In this document: positions 8,485 through 18,900 of the stretch, in pieces | How positions within the stretch are numbered: the first letter of the stretch is position 1 | Layout of the letters: every line of letters begins with the position of its first letter | Assembly: GCA_050249955.1 (NCBI GenBank) | Contig: JBFWPN010000004.1 | Location: 310,001-374,000 of the forward strand | Reading direction: 5' to 3' | From: CAVVIG01 sp050249955 | Lineage (GTDB): Bacteria > Acidobacteriota > Vicinamibacteria > Vicinamibacterales > CAVVIG01 | Length of the DNA: 64,000 nucleotides | Notes under the pieces: model-generated | What the model was told of the DNA's origin: nothing | Database searches by the model: none | The model's input: only the letters and a program-made list of their open reading frames with translations | Position numbers and translations under genes: made by a program

Positions 8485-11400
8485 TCGCCGGGATGTTCGC
8501 GCCGATCGCCGTGCCGTCGGTCGCGCTCGACACGTACGGACTCGATGATGACAGGCGGTAGTTGCCGTTCGGATCGATGAACCCGACACCTGACACCGCG
8601 GCCGGGAAGTAGTTGATCGCCGGGTAGAGCCCGCTCTGGCCGGCCGTGATGACATTCCGCTGGAACGTGGCGCCCGGGAAGAACGTGTTCAGCGTGCCGG
8701 TTCCCTCCGAGGCGCCCGCACCCATCACGGCCCACGAGTTGTCGGGGATGATGTTGTTCGTGAAGGTGAAGCCCTGCACGGCGGGATAGTCTGCGTACAC
8801 GACCGACGTGCCGTCCGTGAACACCGTGTTGTGATCGAGCGTAAGGTTCGTGCCCCCACTGGTCAGCAGCAGCTGGCCCGCCCCGCCCCAGTTCGCCCGG
8901 CTCAGGTCGACCACCAGGTTGTTGCGGAACACGATGTCGCTCAGCGGCTGGCTGGGGAAGCGGTAGTCGGTGCCCAGGATGTTCAGTACGCCCGAGACGT
9001 GGCGGATCACGTTGTTCGTCATCGTGATCCCCTGCACCGTGGACCACGGGGCGCCCCCGTCCTGGTTGCGCGGTGTCAGCACGATGGCATGACCCGACTG
9101 TCCGCCCGACCAGTTGTATTCGATGAGGTTCCCGTCGATCGTGACCCGCTGCGCGTTCTTGAACTCGATCAGGTTCTTGACGGCGTAGCCCTGCGAGCGC
9201 CACGAGGGCTGCTTCGTCACCGTGTTGCGGGTGAAGGTGATGTCCGACGGCACGAGGCCGTAGATGGCCGGGTCCGACCCGCCGAGCAGGAAGTTCTCGC
9301 CGGTCGCCTCGAGGTGGTTGTTCGTGATGACGAAGGGGCCGGGGCCATTCCAGCCGGCGATCGCCTGCGCGTCGCCGTTCGTCAGGCGGATGTCCGAGAT
9401 ATAGCTGTCGCGGATGGTGGTGTGGGCGGAGTTCAGGGCGATGCCGCGCTTCTGCTCCTGGCCCGGCACGCCGTGGATGTAGAGACGGTCCACGATCAGA
9501 TCGTGCGCCACCTGCGACAGCGCGTTCTGCGCGGAAGAGCCATCGCCGAGCGCGAGGATGTCGCCGTAGGGCCAGGTATCCACCAGTTCGAGGGCCTGCA
9601 GCCGCCAGTGGTGCGCGCCGTGCTCGGTCATGATGGCGGGCAGGCCGGCCGTGCCCCCCTGGATCTTCGGGAGCTGCGCCGCGTAGGCGGGGGTGATGCG
9701 GACACCGGCCGCCGGCAGGGACGAATCGGGCGCCGCGGAGCGGATGGTGATGAAGCTGGCGCCGGTCTTCGCCCGGAGGATGAGCCCGCCGGGGTAGACC
9801 GCACCCGGCTGCAGCAGGATCGTGTCGCCTGGCTGCGCCGCATCGATGGCTCCCTGGAGGTCCTGCCCCGGAAGGACGGTCACCGTCGACCCGCCGGACG
9901 GCGAGGGAGACGTGCCTCCTGCGGTGAACTGCATCCGGTCGATATTGCCGGTGGCCGAGGCGCCACTCGAGTCGGCGACGAGCCGCAGCACCTGCGTGCC
10001 CGCACCGAGCTGCACGGTGGCGCTCACGGCCTGCCACGACTGCCAGCCGCCCGTGTTCGGAATCGTGAGCGCACCGCTCACGTTCGTGCCGTTCGACTCG
10101 AGGTGGAACGCACCACCCTGGCCGAGCGAGGCGACGCGGAACTGGGCGGTGTAGCTGCCGGCCGAGGCGACGTTCACGGTGTAGCGCAGCCACTCGCCCG
10201 CGGTGACCCACCCCACGTTGTGCCCGCCACCCGAGGCGGCCTCGATGTCCACGTCGGTGGACCGGAACAGGCCGCCGCTGTTGCCGGAGGTGGTGTCGTG
10301 ATACCCGACGCCTTCACCACCGTTGTCGAAGCGTTCGGCCTCGACGCTGCCGGGAATGGCGGCGGGGCTGCCACCGTACGGCGTCGCACTGCCGCCGCCT
10401 CCGCCACCGCCCGCTCCGGTCACGACGATGCGGCTGATGTTGAACCCGCCGGTGTCGAACAGCAGCGTCAGCAGTTGCTGACCCGCGGTGAGTGTGGCCG
10501 GCACGCTCACCGTCGTCCACGTCTGCCACCCGCCCGTGGCGGGCACCGGCACCACCGTCCACACGTTGCTGCGATTGAACCCGATGTGCAGGCTGCCGCC
10601 GCCGGACGGCGCGGCGAGCCTGAGTTGCAGCGTGTAGGGGCCGGACGCGGTGACGTTCACGCCGTAGTTCAGCCACTCGCCCGGGGCCGTCCAGCCGATG
10701 TTGTTGACCCCCTCGGACCCTGCTTCCAGGTCGACGCCGTCACTCCGGTACGCGCCGCCCGCGTTGCCGGCCGTGGTGTCGTGGTAGGCCACGCCTTCGC
10801 CGCCGTGGTCGAAATCCTGCACGTTCACCGTACCGGGCAGGGCCACAGGCGACCCGAAGTACGGGGTCGGGGTGCCCGGCAGGGAGCCACCGGTCGAGCG
10901 TGCCAGCACGGTCGCGTCGTTGATCGGTGCGCCCGGTGCGCTCGTGAGCCATGTGGCTGCGCTCAGCACCACCTGGTCCACCTGCACGCCGTCCTCGCGG
11001 GTCTGGATCCGGATGGTGTGCGTGCCGCTCGTCGGAAACCGGACGATGCTCGCCTGCGAGAGCCAGTAGGCACCATCAACCCAGCCCCAGCCCGACACGC
11101 CGCAGCCGCTGCACCGCTCCAGGTTGAGGAGCAGGCCGGACGCCGTGCCCGTCCGGTACAGCGCCGTACCGCCGGCGGTCATCGCATCACCGAACTGCAG
11201 CCACACCGAGTCGTTCCACTTCGAGTTGCTCGCCGCGCGCATGCGCACCCAGACGTGGTACGGCGTGTTCGCATCGGCCGTGACGGTGAGGTCGAACGCG
11301 TGTGTCGGTGCGCCCGAGGGCGCGTTCGTACTGGACCAGCCCGTATCCGGCGACGAGAGCATCTGGCCGCCGGCCGCGCTGGCGTCGCCCACCCGCGTCC

Positions 11401-11515
11401 AGTGTCCGCTCACCTGCACGGCGTCGGTCGCATAGGCGACGACGTCGGGTGCCGCGAGGGCGTCCGCAGCCAGGCCCAGGAGGGCGATCCACACACACAC
11501 GACCACACTTCGCAT
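8456..11515 (-). CDS. Secreted right-handed beta-helix protein with two CBM6-like modules
   Basis: A 1019-residue exported protein. The start at 11515 has GAGGAGG on the minus strand and a signal peptide to about residue 24. Domains in order: a beta-sandwich module (about 25-200), two tandem CBM6-like modules that each begin with a FGSP/GGSP...PG motif and contain ...GGEGVxYHDTTxGN... and xxGWxxxGEWLxY (about 205-355 and 365-520), a Ser/Gly linker, then a parallel beta-helix (about 530-1019) starting with LQGAIDAAQPGDTILLQPG. The helix is built of right-handed rungs with many Asn/Asp-rich turns, as in polysaccharide lyases and epimerases. It probably binds and processes a plant or algal polysaccharide. 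The specific substrate is not readable from sequence. Confidence 0.8.
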   Translation of the reverse strand: MRSVVVCVWIALLGLAADALAAPDVVAYATDAVQVSGHWTRVGDASAAGGQMLSSPDTGWSSTNAPSGAPTHAFDLTVTADANTPYHVWVRMRAASNSKWNDSVWLQFGDAMTAGGTALYRTGTASGLLLNLERCSGCGVSGWGWVDGAYWLSQASIVRFPTSGTHTIRIQTREDGVQVDQVVLSAATWLTSAPGAPINDATVLARSTGGSLPGTPTPYFGSPVALPGTVNVQDFDHGGEGVAYHDTTAGNAGGAYRSDGVDLEAGSEGVNNIGWTAPGEWLNYGVNVTASGPYTLQLRLAAPSGGGSLHIGFNRSNVWTVVPVPATGGWQTWTTVSVPATLTAGQQLLTLLFDTGGFNISRIVVTGAGGGGGGGSATPYGGSPAAIPGSVEAERFDNGGEGVGYHDTTSGNSGGLFRSTDVDIEAASGGGHNVGWVTAGEWLRYTVNVASAGSYTAQFRVASLGQGGAFHLESNGTNVSGALTIPNTGGWQSWQAVSATVQLGAGTQVLRLVADSSGASATGNIDRMQFTAGGTSPSPSGGSTVTVLPGQDLQGAIDAAQPGDTILLQPGAVYPGGLILRAKTGASFITIRSAAPDSSLPAAGVRITPAYAAQLPKIQGGTAGLPAIMTEHGAHHWRLQALELVDTWPYGDILALGDGSSAQNALSQVAHDLIVDRLYIHGVPGQEQKRGIALNSAHTTIRDSYISDIRLTNGDAQAIAGWNGPGPFVITNNHLEATGENFLLGGSDPAIYGLVPSDITFTRNTVTKQPSWRSQGYAVKNLIEFKNAQRVTIDGNLIEYNWSGGQSGHAIVLTPRNQDGGAPWSTVQGITMTNNVIRHVSGVLNILGTDYRFPSQPLSDIVFRNNLVVDLSRANWGGAGQLLLTSGGTNLTLDHNTVFTDGTSVVYADYPAVQGFTFTNNIIPDNSWAVMGAGASEGTGTLNTFFPGATFQRNVITAGQSGLYPAINYFPAAVSGVGFIDPNGNYRLSSSSPYVSSATDGTAIGANIPAINGAAGTSY

Positions 11516-11665
11516 CCGTTGCCTCCTCACGCGTCGATAACTGTCCAGGTGTTGGACGGGTCCCGGTGTCGTGGGCAAGGTCAGTGCCCGCGGAGACACG
11601 GCTGCAACTGACGATGAGCTGTCGCGTGTGGCTACGCGCGCCGGTGTAAGAGTGACGTGGCGGGT

Positions 11666-13960
11666 TCAGTGGCTGACCGGACCGTCGAGCACATCGCGCA
11701 CGCGTGCGGTGAGTTCGCGCGGCGAGTACGGCTTCATCAGCAGCGGGTGCCTGAGACCGTCGGGATGGCGTGGCTCGAGGTCGGCGTCGACGTAGCCGCT
11801 GATGAAGAGCACCTTGAGGTGCGGACGGCCGGACGTGAGGATGGCGGCGAGTTCCGGACCGGCGAGTCCGGGCATCACGACGTCGGTGATCAGCAGGTCG
11901 ATGGTGGCGGACCCGTCGCTGGCCAGCGTGAGCGCCTCCCTGGGCGAGGCAGCCTCCAACACGCGGTAGCCGCTGCGCGAAAGCGCCAGGGCCGTCACCC
12001 GCCGCACGCCCTCCTCATCGTCCACGAGCAGGACCGTTTCGCTGCCCGGATGAGCCGCGTGCGCGGAAGGAGCGGGAAGCGCCGTCGGCGTGACCCAGGG
12101 AAGGTAGAGCGTGAAGCTGGTGCCCCGGTCCGGCGCGCTCTGCACCGCGATCTGCCCGCCGCTCTGCTTCACGATGCCGAAGACCGTGGCCAGCCCGAGC
12201 CCCGTGCCGCGGCCGACCGGCTTCGTCGTGAAGAACGGCTCGAAGATGCGCGACTGGATCTCCGGGGACATGCCGCAGCCGGTATCGCTGATGGCAATGG
12301 CGACATGGCGGCCGGCGCGCCGGTCGCTGAACCCGGCCAGGTCCGCAGCGTCGGCGATGCCAGTGCGGATGGTGAGCGTGCCGCCCCGTGGCATGGCGTC
12401 GCGTGCGTTGACCGCGAGGTTCACGAGCACCTGCTCGAACTGGCCCGGGTCCACCACGGCGTGGCCCGCGTCGGGCTGCAGCTCGGTGACCACGGTGATG
12501 TGCTCGCCAATGAGACGTCGCAGCAGGCGGTCCATGCCCTCGATGGCGTCGTTCACGTGCACCGGCATGGGCTGCAGCACCTGCTTGCGGCTGAAGGCCA
12601 GGAGCTGCCGCGTGAGCGTGGCGGCGCGCTCGCCGGCGGCGCGGATGTCGTCGACGAAGCCGAGGGCCGTCGCGTGCGGCGCCAGGGATGCGCCGAGCAG
12701 TTCACTCGTGCCGATGATGACCGTCAGCAGGTTGTTGAAGTCGTGGGCGATACCGCCCGCGAGTTGGCCGATGGCCTCCAGTTTCTGCGACTGCCGAAGC
12801 TGCGTCTCGAGCTCGATCCGTTCGGTGACGTCGGACCACGCGCCCACCACCTCGCTCGGCCGGCCCTCCGAGTCGCGGAGCAGGCGGCGTTCGTCGTGGA
12901 GCCACAGGTAAGTGCCGTCCGCGCGGCGGAACCGGAACTCGATCGAGAGACGGTCGATGTCGTACGGCGTCGGGTTCTGGGCGAGTACCCGCTCGCGATC
13001 GTCGGGGTGGATGTTGCCCAGCCACCAGGTCGAGGCATTCGCGTCGGCGCGCGACCAGCCGGTGAGCCGCTCGAGGTCGCCTTCGAGGCGGAGCAGCCGT
13101 TGGCCGTCCGGCTCCACCGCCAGGGCGTACAGGATGGTGGGGCTCGACTCCATGAAGCGCCGGAGCGCCAGCTCGGACTCCTTCCGGTCGGTGATGTCCT
13201 GCAGCGTGCCACGCAGGCGGGTGACCCGTCCGCGCGTCTGCACCGGTCGGCAGGAGGCCCGCACCCACTTGTGGCGGCCGTCCGCGGAGGTGAAGGGCAG
13301 CTCGAGGTCGTACGGGACGCCGCGCGTGATGGCCGCGTCGAGGGCGGCGGCCATCGTGGTGCGCGCCTCGCCCTCGAACCGATCGAGCCCCGAGGAGGCA
13401 TCCTGCGGCATCGCGTCGAGGCCGTGGATGCGCAGGGTTTCGGCCGTCCAGTGCCCCTTGCCCGAGTCGATCTCGAAGTCCCAGCCGCCGATGTGCGCGA
13501 TCTCCTCCACCTGCTTGAGGAGCAGGGCCTGCTCCAGCAGCATGCGTTCGGTCTGCCGGGCGCTGGTCACGTCCTGGGTGGTGCCGTAGCCGACGACGGC
13601 CCGGCGGTGATCGCCCTCGCCCTCGAACTCGACCCGGACGTGCACGCGCAGGTACTGGATCCGCCCGTCGCTCGAGAACGTGCGGTACTCGGTGTAGAAG
13701 GCGTCCCGGCCCGGGCTGCCGAGCACCTCGGCCATTTCGCGGGCAAGCCGCTCGCGGTCTTCAGGGTGTACGCGGGCGCTGACGTCGTCGATGGGCAGCG
13801 CGAAGCGGCTCACGCCGTAGTGTGCCTGTCCGCGCTCGTCGAGCTGGAAGACGCCCGTGCGGAGGTCGTGGCGCCACGTGCCGAGTTCTGCCGCGTCCAG
13901 GGCGATCCGGTGCCGCTTCTGCTCCTCGCGCAGTGCGCGGGCCTCCGGCGACTCGACCAC
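11666..13960 (-). CDS. PAS-containing hybrid histidine kinase with C-terminal receiver
   Basis: About 764 residues, soluble, with no membrane segments. Three PAS/PAC units precede the kinase (about residues 20-135, 150-260 and 265-385), each closing with a DVT/DIT segment. The phospho-acceptor His is His406 in AGGIAHDFNNLL, followed by the N box NLAVNARDAMPRGG, G1 DTGCGMS, F box FEPFFTTK and G2 GRGTGLGLATV. A C-terminal receiver (about 640-760) has LLVDDEE, the phospho-Asp in LLITDVVMPG and a late Lys. It is probably a cytoplasmic sensor whose ligand is unknown. There is no adjacent DNA-binding regulator. The start (GTG 13960) is uncertain: the frame stays open further upstream but without a good start codon. 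Confidence 0.85.
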   Translation of the reverse strand: MVESPEARALREEQKRHRIALDAAELGTWRHDLRTGVFQLDERGQAHYGVSRFALPIDDVSARVHPEDRERLAREMAEVLGSPGRDAFYTEYRTFSSDGRIQYLRVHVRVEFEGEGDHRRAVVGYGTTQDVTSARQTERMLLEQALLLKQVEEIAHIGGWDFEIDSGKGHWTAETLRIHGLDAMPQDASSGLDRFEGEARTTMAAALDAAITRGVPYDLELPFTSADGRHKWVRASCRPVQTRGRVTRLRGTLQDITDRKESELALRRFMESSPTILYALAVEPDGQRLLRLEGDLERLTGWSRADANASTWWLGNIHPDDRERVLAQNPTPYDIDRLSIEFRFRRADGTYLWLHDERRLLRDSEGRPSEVVGAWSDVTERIELETQLRQSQKLEAIGQLAGGIAHDFNNLLTVIIGTSELLGASLAPHATALGFVDDIRAAGERAATLTRQLLAFSRKQVLQPMPVHVNDAIEGMDRLLRRLIGEHITVVTELQPDAGHAVVDPGQFEQVLVNLAVNARDAMPRGGTLTIRTGIADAADLAGFSDRRAGRHVAIAISDTGCGMSPEIQSRIFEPFFTTKPVGRGTGLGLATVFGIVKQSGGQIAVQSAPDRGTSFTLYLPWVTPTALPAPSAHAAHPGSETVLLVDDEEGVRRVTALALSRSGYRVLEAASPREALTLASDGSATIDLLITDVVMPGLAGPELAAILTSGRPHLKVLFISGYVDADLEPRHPDGLRHPLLMKPYSPRELTARVRDVLDGPVSH

Positions 13961-14126
13961 GGCAGGCGCCCCGGACGAAGCGGGAGCCGGCTCGACCGGC
14001 GGTTGGTCGTGCGAAATCTTGCCCGGACGAATGATTATGAAAACGAGTTTACACCGGGCACGCGCTGCCGTCGTCGAGACCCGGTCCCGCTGTCTCTACT
14101 GAAGAGCTTCGCTCGAGCGCCAGTGC

Positions 14127-14132
14127 TACGAT
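14127..14132 (+). promoter_or_regulatory. -10-like TACGAT, probable leaderless start
   Basis: TACGAT lies 10 bases before ATG 14143, with no ribosome binding site between them. It sits in the 182-base divergent region between the kinase and the TPR gene. Confidence 0.4.
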
Positions 14133-14142
14133 CGTCGGGCAC

Positions 14143-15744
14143 ATGAGCGTCAGGCTCACGGTAATCGCGGTGGTGGTGATGTCGGTCGTGAGCCTTCCTG
14201 CTCGCGCGCAGCACCGCATCCCTGTCGTCCCCGACGAACTGCTGTCGCGGTCCGTGCCCATCCGGTCGGGCATCGGTACCGCACACGATCAGGTCAGCAC
14301 GCGGTCGGCTGAGGCGCAGCGGTTCTACGATCAGGGGCTCGCCTACCTGCACTCGTACGTTTGGATCGAGGCCGCCCGGTCGATGCACCAGGCGTTGCGG
14401 CTCGATCCGCAGCTGGCGCTGGCGCATGTCGGCCTCAGCTATGCGTACGCCGAGCTGAACAAGCCGGACGCCGCCCGCGCCGCGTTCGCGCGTGCCCAGC
14501 AGCTGGCTGGTACCGCCAGCGCGCACGATCGTCTGCACATCAACGCCCGCGCCGCGCAACTGCACGCCGAGGCGGCTCCTGGCGATCGGGCCAGGCTCGT
14601 CGCCTATCGCACCCTGCTCGACAGTGCCCTGAAGGAGCAGCCCGGTGACGCCGAGCTGTGGATGTTTCGGGGGATGGCCGAATCTGCCGACCCGGCCGAT
14701 CGCGGGCAGGGCAGCGTCTCGTCGGCGATTCCGTACTACGAGAAAGCGCTGGCACTCGGCGGCGTGAGCGCGCACCACTACCTGACGCACGCGTACGAGA
14801 ACAGTGGACGCTTCGAGGAGGCGGTGGTCCACGGCGCGGCCTATGCCCGGCTGGCGCCGGCGGTGCCGCACGCACAGCACATGCACGGGCATGTACTGCG
14901 CCGGACCGCCCGGATCGGTCCGGCGGTGGCGGCGTTCGAGCAGGCCGACCGCGTGCAGAAGGCGTACTTCGATACCGAGCGGATTCCGGCCGAGTACGAG
15001 TGGCACCACGAGCACAACCTCGACCTGCTCGGCTCGAGTTATCAGTATGTGGGGCAGATGGCGCGTGCCGAGCGGGAACTGAAGGCGGCCTTCGAACTGC
15101 CGTCGACCCTGGCCGTGCAGCTGTACAACAAGCGTGGCTGGCCCGAGTTCCTGGTCGGTCGCGGCCGGCTTGAGGAAGCGATGGCGGCGGCGCAGGTGCT
15201 CATCGCCCATCCGGTGTCGCTGGTGAAGGCGACCGGGCACATCGAGGCGGGGCAGGTGCACCTGGCCGCCGGCCGTTTCGCGCAGGCGGCCGAACAGGCC
15301 AACCTGGCGCTGCGCGCGCTGCGGATGGCGTCCACCGGGCAGGCGCTCGTGGCGCCGGCCTTCCAGCAGTTGCAGGGGGAGTTCTTCCTCCGGACCGCGC
15401 AGCGGGAGAAAGGCCGGGCGATGCTGCGCGAGGTCGTCAGCCAGGTCCGGGCGTTGCCCGGCCCTGACAACTGGGTGCAGGCGCTCTTCACGATCGAGTC
15501 GATCGCGCGGACCGCGCGGGCTGCCGGTGACTGGGACTTTGCCCGGTGGGCCGCCGGGCAGATGCTGGAGCACGACCCCAACTACGCCGGAAGCCACTTC
15601 GCCATGGCGCTCTCCGCCCGCCAGGCCGGCGACACGGCCGCAGCCGCCCGCGAGTTCGCGAGTGCCGTCCGACTCTGGGCCGACGCCGACCCGTCACTCG
15701 CCGAATTGTCGGAGGCTCGAGCCTTCATCGCCCGACCTAAATAG
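14143..15744 (+). CDS. Exported TPR-repeat protein
   Basis: A 533-residue protein with a signal peptide (residues 1-22, ending ARAQ) and helical tetratricopeptide repeats through most of its length. Recognisable TPR units include AQRFYDQGLAYLHSYVWIEA with ARSMHQALRLDPQLALAHVG, and further copies around residues 95, 190, 245, 360 and 480. No enzymatic domain is present. TPR proteins of this kind act as scaffolds in the periplasm. It precedes a large Oar-like TonB receptor in the same direction with a 185-base gap, so they may be functionally but not necessarily transcriptionally linked. Confidence 0.8.
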   Translation: MSVRLTVIAVVVMSVVSLPARAQHRIPVVPDELLSRSVPIRSGIGTAHDQVSTRSAEAQRFYDQGLAYLHSYVWIEAARSMHQALRLDPQLALAHVGLSYAYAELNKPDAARAAFARAQQLAGTASAHDRLHINARAAQLHAEAAPGDRARLVAYRTLLDSALKEQPGDAELWMFRGMAESADPADRGQGSVSSAIPYYEKALALGGVSAHHYLTHAYENSGRFEEAVVHGAAYARLAPAVPHAQHMHGHVLRRTARIGPAVAAFEQADRVQKAYFDTERIPAEYEWHHEHNLDLLGSSYQYVGQMARAERELKAAFELPSTLAVQLYNKRGWPEFLVGRGRLEEAMAAAQVLIAHPVSLVKATGHIEAGQVHLAAGRFAQAAEQANLALRALRMASTGQALVAPAFQQLQGEFFLRTAQREKGRAMLREVVSQVRALPGPDNWVQALFTIESIARTARAAGDWDFARWAAGQMLEHDPNYAGSHFAMALSARQAGDTAAAAREFASAVRLWADADPSLAELSEARAFIARPK

Positions 15745-15929
15745 CTTACCGGCAGTGAATTAGCCCGCACTGGTCGGGCTGGAATCCGGAGTTTTGGAGT
15801 ACCCGGATCCGATGGGTCCGTTTCCCGACGGACGCCGTGAAAAGCGGTTGAAAGTCCACCTCTGCATGCTGCACTCTGACCGACGTTGTACTGAATCCTT
15901 ACGGTTTATTTCGGAGGAGATTGGCACGC

Positions 15930-18900
15930 ATGACATTGGTAACCCGCATTGCCTCGGCGTTGCTGGTGCTGGCACTCCCGGCATTGGCGGCCGCCCAACA
16001 GGGCAGCACGATCTCGGGCACGGTCAGGGACACGTCGGGAGCGGTGCTCCCGGGTGTGACCGTTGAGGTGTCCAGCCCGGCACTCATCGAGAAGACCCGC
16101 TCTGCCACCACCGACGGTGAGGGCAAGTACTCCATCGTCCAGCTCCGTCCCGGCACCTACTCGGTGGTGTTCACGCTGCCGGGCTTCTCGACGGTGAAGC
16201 GCGAGAACCTGGAGCTGACGTCGGACTTCACGGCCACTGTGAACGCCGACATGAGGGTGGGCGGCGTGGAGGAGACGATTACGGTCGCGGCCGAATCGCC
16301 GGTCGTCGACGTGCAGTCGATCACGCAGCGCACGGTCATGACGCGCGACGTCCTGGACTCGGTGCCCACCGGGCGCAACATCCAGGCCGTGGGCATCATG
16401 ATCCCCGGCACCTCGATCGCCGCCGGCGGCGGCGGCGCGCTGTCGCGCGACGTCGGCGGCTCGGGCGGCATGCAGCAGTCGCCGCTCCAGTTCCGCGGCT
16501 CCGGCGACACGGTGCAGACGATCGAGGGCATCCGCCTGAACAATCTGTGCGCGCAGGGCGCCTACTCGGGCGTCTACTGGAACGACGGCAGCTTCCAGGA
16601 ACTGAGCTACGTCACCGGTGCCGACTCGGCGGAGATGGGCCAGGGCGGCATGCGCGTGAACATGGTGCCGAAGGACGGCGGCAACCGCTTCAGCGGCTCC
16701 ATCTTCGGCAACTGGGCGGGCGAGTCGTGGACGGCGAACAACCTGCGGTCCAACCTCGCGGGCGACCTGACCTACAACCGGAACAACCGCCTGTCCAACG
16801 TGGGCAACATCCAGAAGGTGTGGGACCTCAATCCGTCGGTGGGCGGACCGATCCTGAAGGACAAGATCTGGTTCAACTACACGTTCCGATCGTGGGGCGT
16901 CTACAAGTACGTCGCCGACAGCTACTTCGACGCCAACCCCTCGCCCTTCGTCTACACCGCCGACACCAGCCGCCCTGGCCTGGACGACGGATATATCTTC
17001 AGCAACGTGGGCCGTATCGCGGCGCAGGCAACCAGCAAGGACAAGGTGTCGGTCTACTTCGACAAGCAGCAGAAGTACCGGAACCACTGGGGCATCTCGG
17101 CCACCGTGCCGCCCGAGGCGGCCGGCGTGCAGGTGACGCCGAGCAACTACGTTGGCGTGGCGAAGTGGACCCGCACCCAGAGCAGCCGGCTTCTTCTCGA
17201 GGGCGGATTCGGCATCTACAACCAGAACTACACGGAGCTGTACCAGGAATCGGTGACCGGCGTTGCGCCGACCGAGTTCAACCTGGATGCGATCCGCAAC
17301 GCCCGCGTCTACACGGTGCTGGACCAGTCGAACGGCCGCATCGCGAATGCCTGGAACGCGCCGCAGACCAGCTTCTCCACGCTGCGCACCTGGATGGGCG
17401 CCGCGTCCTACGTGACCGGTTCGCACTCGTTCCGGTTCGGCGCGTCGATCACCGAGGGTGACTGGCGCCGCATCCGCGCGTTTGCGGGCGATGCCTCGGC
17501 GGTCACCTACAACGCCGGCGTGCCGGTGCAGGTGACGCTCCAGCTTCCGTGGGACCGCCGCAACGGCATCAAGGCCGACACGGGCATGTTCGCCCAGGAC
17601 CGCTGGCAGCTCGGCCGCGTGACGCTGAACCTCGGCGTTCGCTACGACTGGTTCATCGGCGAGACGCAGAAGAGCGAAGTGCTCCCGAGCCGCAACAGCG
17701 CCGGCTTCGTGTTCGACACGTGCGCCGACGGCATCAACAATCCGGCGGCGGGCTGCGTGGGGCGCGTGCAGGACTGGAAGGACATCTCGCCGCGTGTCGG
17801 CTTCTCGTGGGACGTGTTCGGCAATGGCCGCACGGCCATCAAGGCGAGCGCCGCGCGCTACGTCGCCGGCCAGACCATCGCCGTGGCCGACGACATCAAC
17901 CCGGTGTCGGCCCTCAGCCTGAGCGACACCCGCCCGTGGCGCGACCTCGATGGCAACGGCCTGCCGTACGATGCGGCGGGCAACTTCCAGTTCAACGAGC
18001 TGTCGAACTCCACCGCAACGCCGACCTTCGGTCGCCGCGTATCGACGACCCGCTACGATCCCGCGGTGCTGAACGGCTGGTTCCAGCGCGCCTACAACGT
18101 CGAGTACACCTTTGCCGCGCAGCACCAGCTGATGGACCGCATGTCCATCAACGGCGGCTGGTACCGCCGGTCGTTCGGGAACGTCACGTTCACCGATGAC
18201 CAGCGCTTCAACCTGGCCAGCTACGACGGTCCGTTCTGCATGAACGCACCGGCCAACGCGAACCTGCCGGACGGCGGCGGCTACCAGGTGTGCGGCATCT
18301 ACAACCTGAAGCCCTCGGTGTTCGCGCAGAATCTCCCGGCCGACAACCTGGTGACCTTCGCCGACCCGTACGGGTACAAGAACGTCTACCAGGGCGTCGA
18401 CATGAACATCGACTGGCGGCTCCCGCGCGGCGCCTTCGTCCGCGGCGGCCTCAACATGCAGACCCGCTCGTTCAACAACTGCGGGCTCATCGAGGCGGCC
18501 GGTCCTGACGCCGTGGCTGGCACCACGTTCCTCGGCACGGAAGAGTACCCGGCCGACGGGTCGCGCTACTGCGACCGCACCTACCCGTTCCGTCCCGATG
18601 CCAAGCTGATGGGTTCCTACACGCTGCCGCTGGACATCCAGTTCAGCGCCACCTACCAGTTCACCCGCGGCATCCAGAACGGCGGCGCGGGTCCATCGCT
18701 GCAGGCCAACTGGGCGGTGACCAACGCCGTCATCAACCCGTTCATCGGCAGCAACTGGACCGGCGCGGCGTCGCGCACGGTGCAGCTGATGCGTGAAGGG
18801 CTCGACTACGGCAAGGACAACCTGAATCAGATCGACCTCCGTGCCTCGAAGCGGTTCACCATGGGCCGCACCCGCGTCCGGGTCGACCTGGACCTCTACA

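Noticed and set aside
8831..11611. A 926-codon open frame on the plus strand antisense to the beta-helix gene
   Set aside because: It mirrors a gene with signal peptide, clear domains and a ribosome binding site on the minus strand. Its own translation is Arg/His-rich without motifs, as expected of antisense frames in GC-rich DNA.
11657..14146. An 829-codon open frame opposite the histidine kinase
   Set aside because: The kinase carries all catalytic boxes. The opposite frame is a compositional shadow.
15906..18125. A 739-codon frame opposite the Oar-like receptor
   Set aside because: It has no motifs, and the receptor frame is complete with signal peptide and C-terminal Phe.
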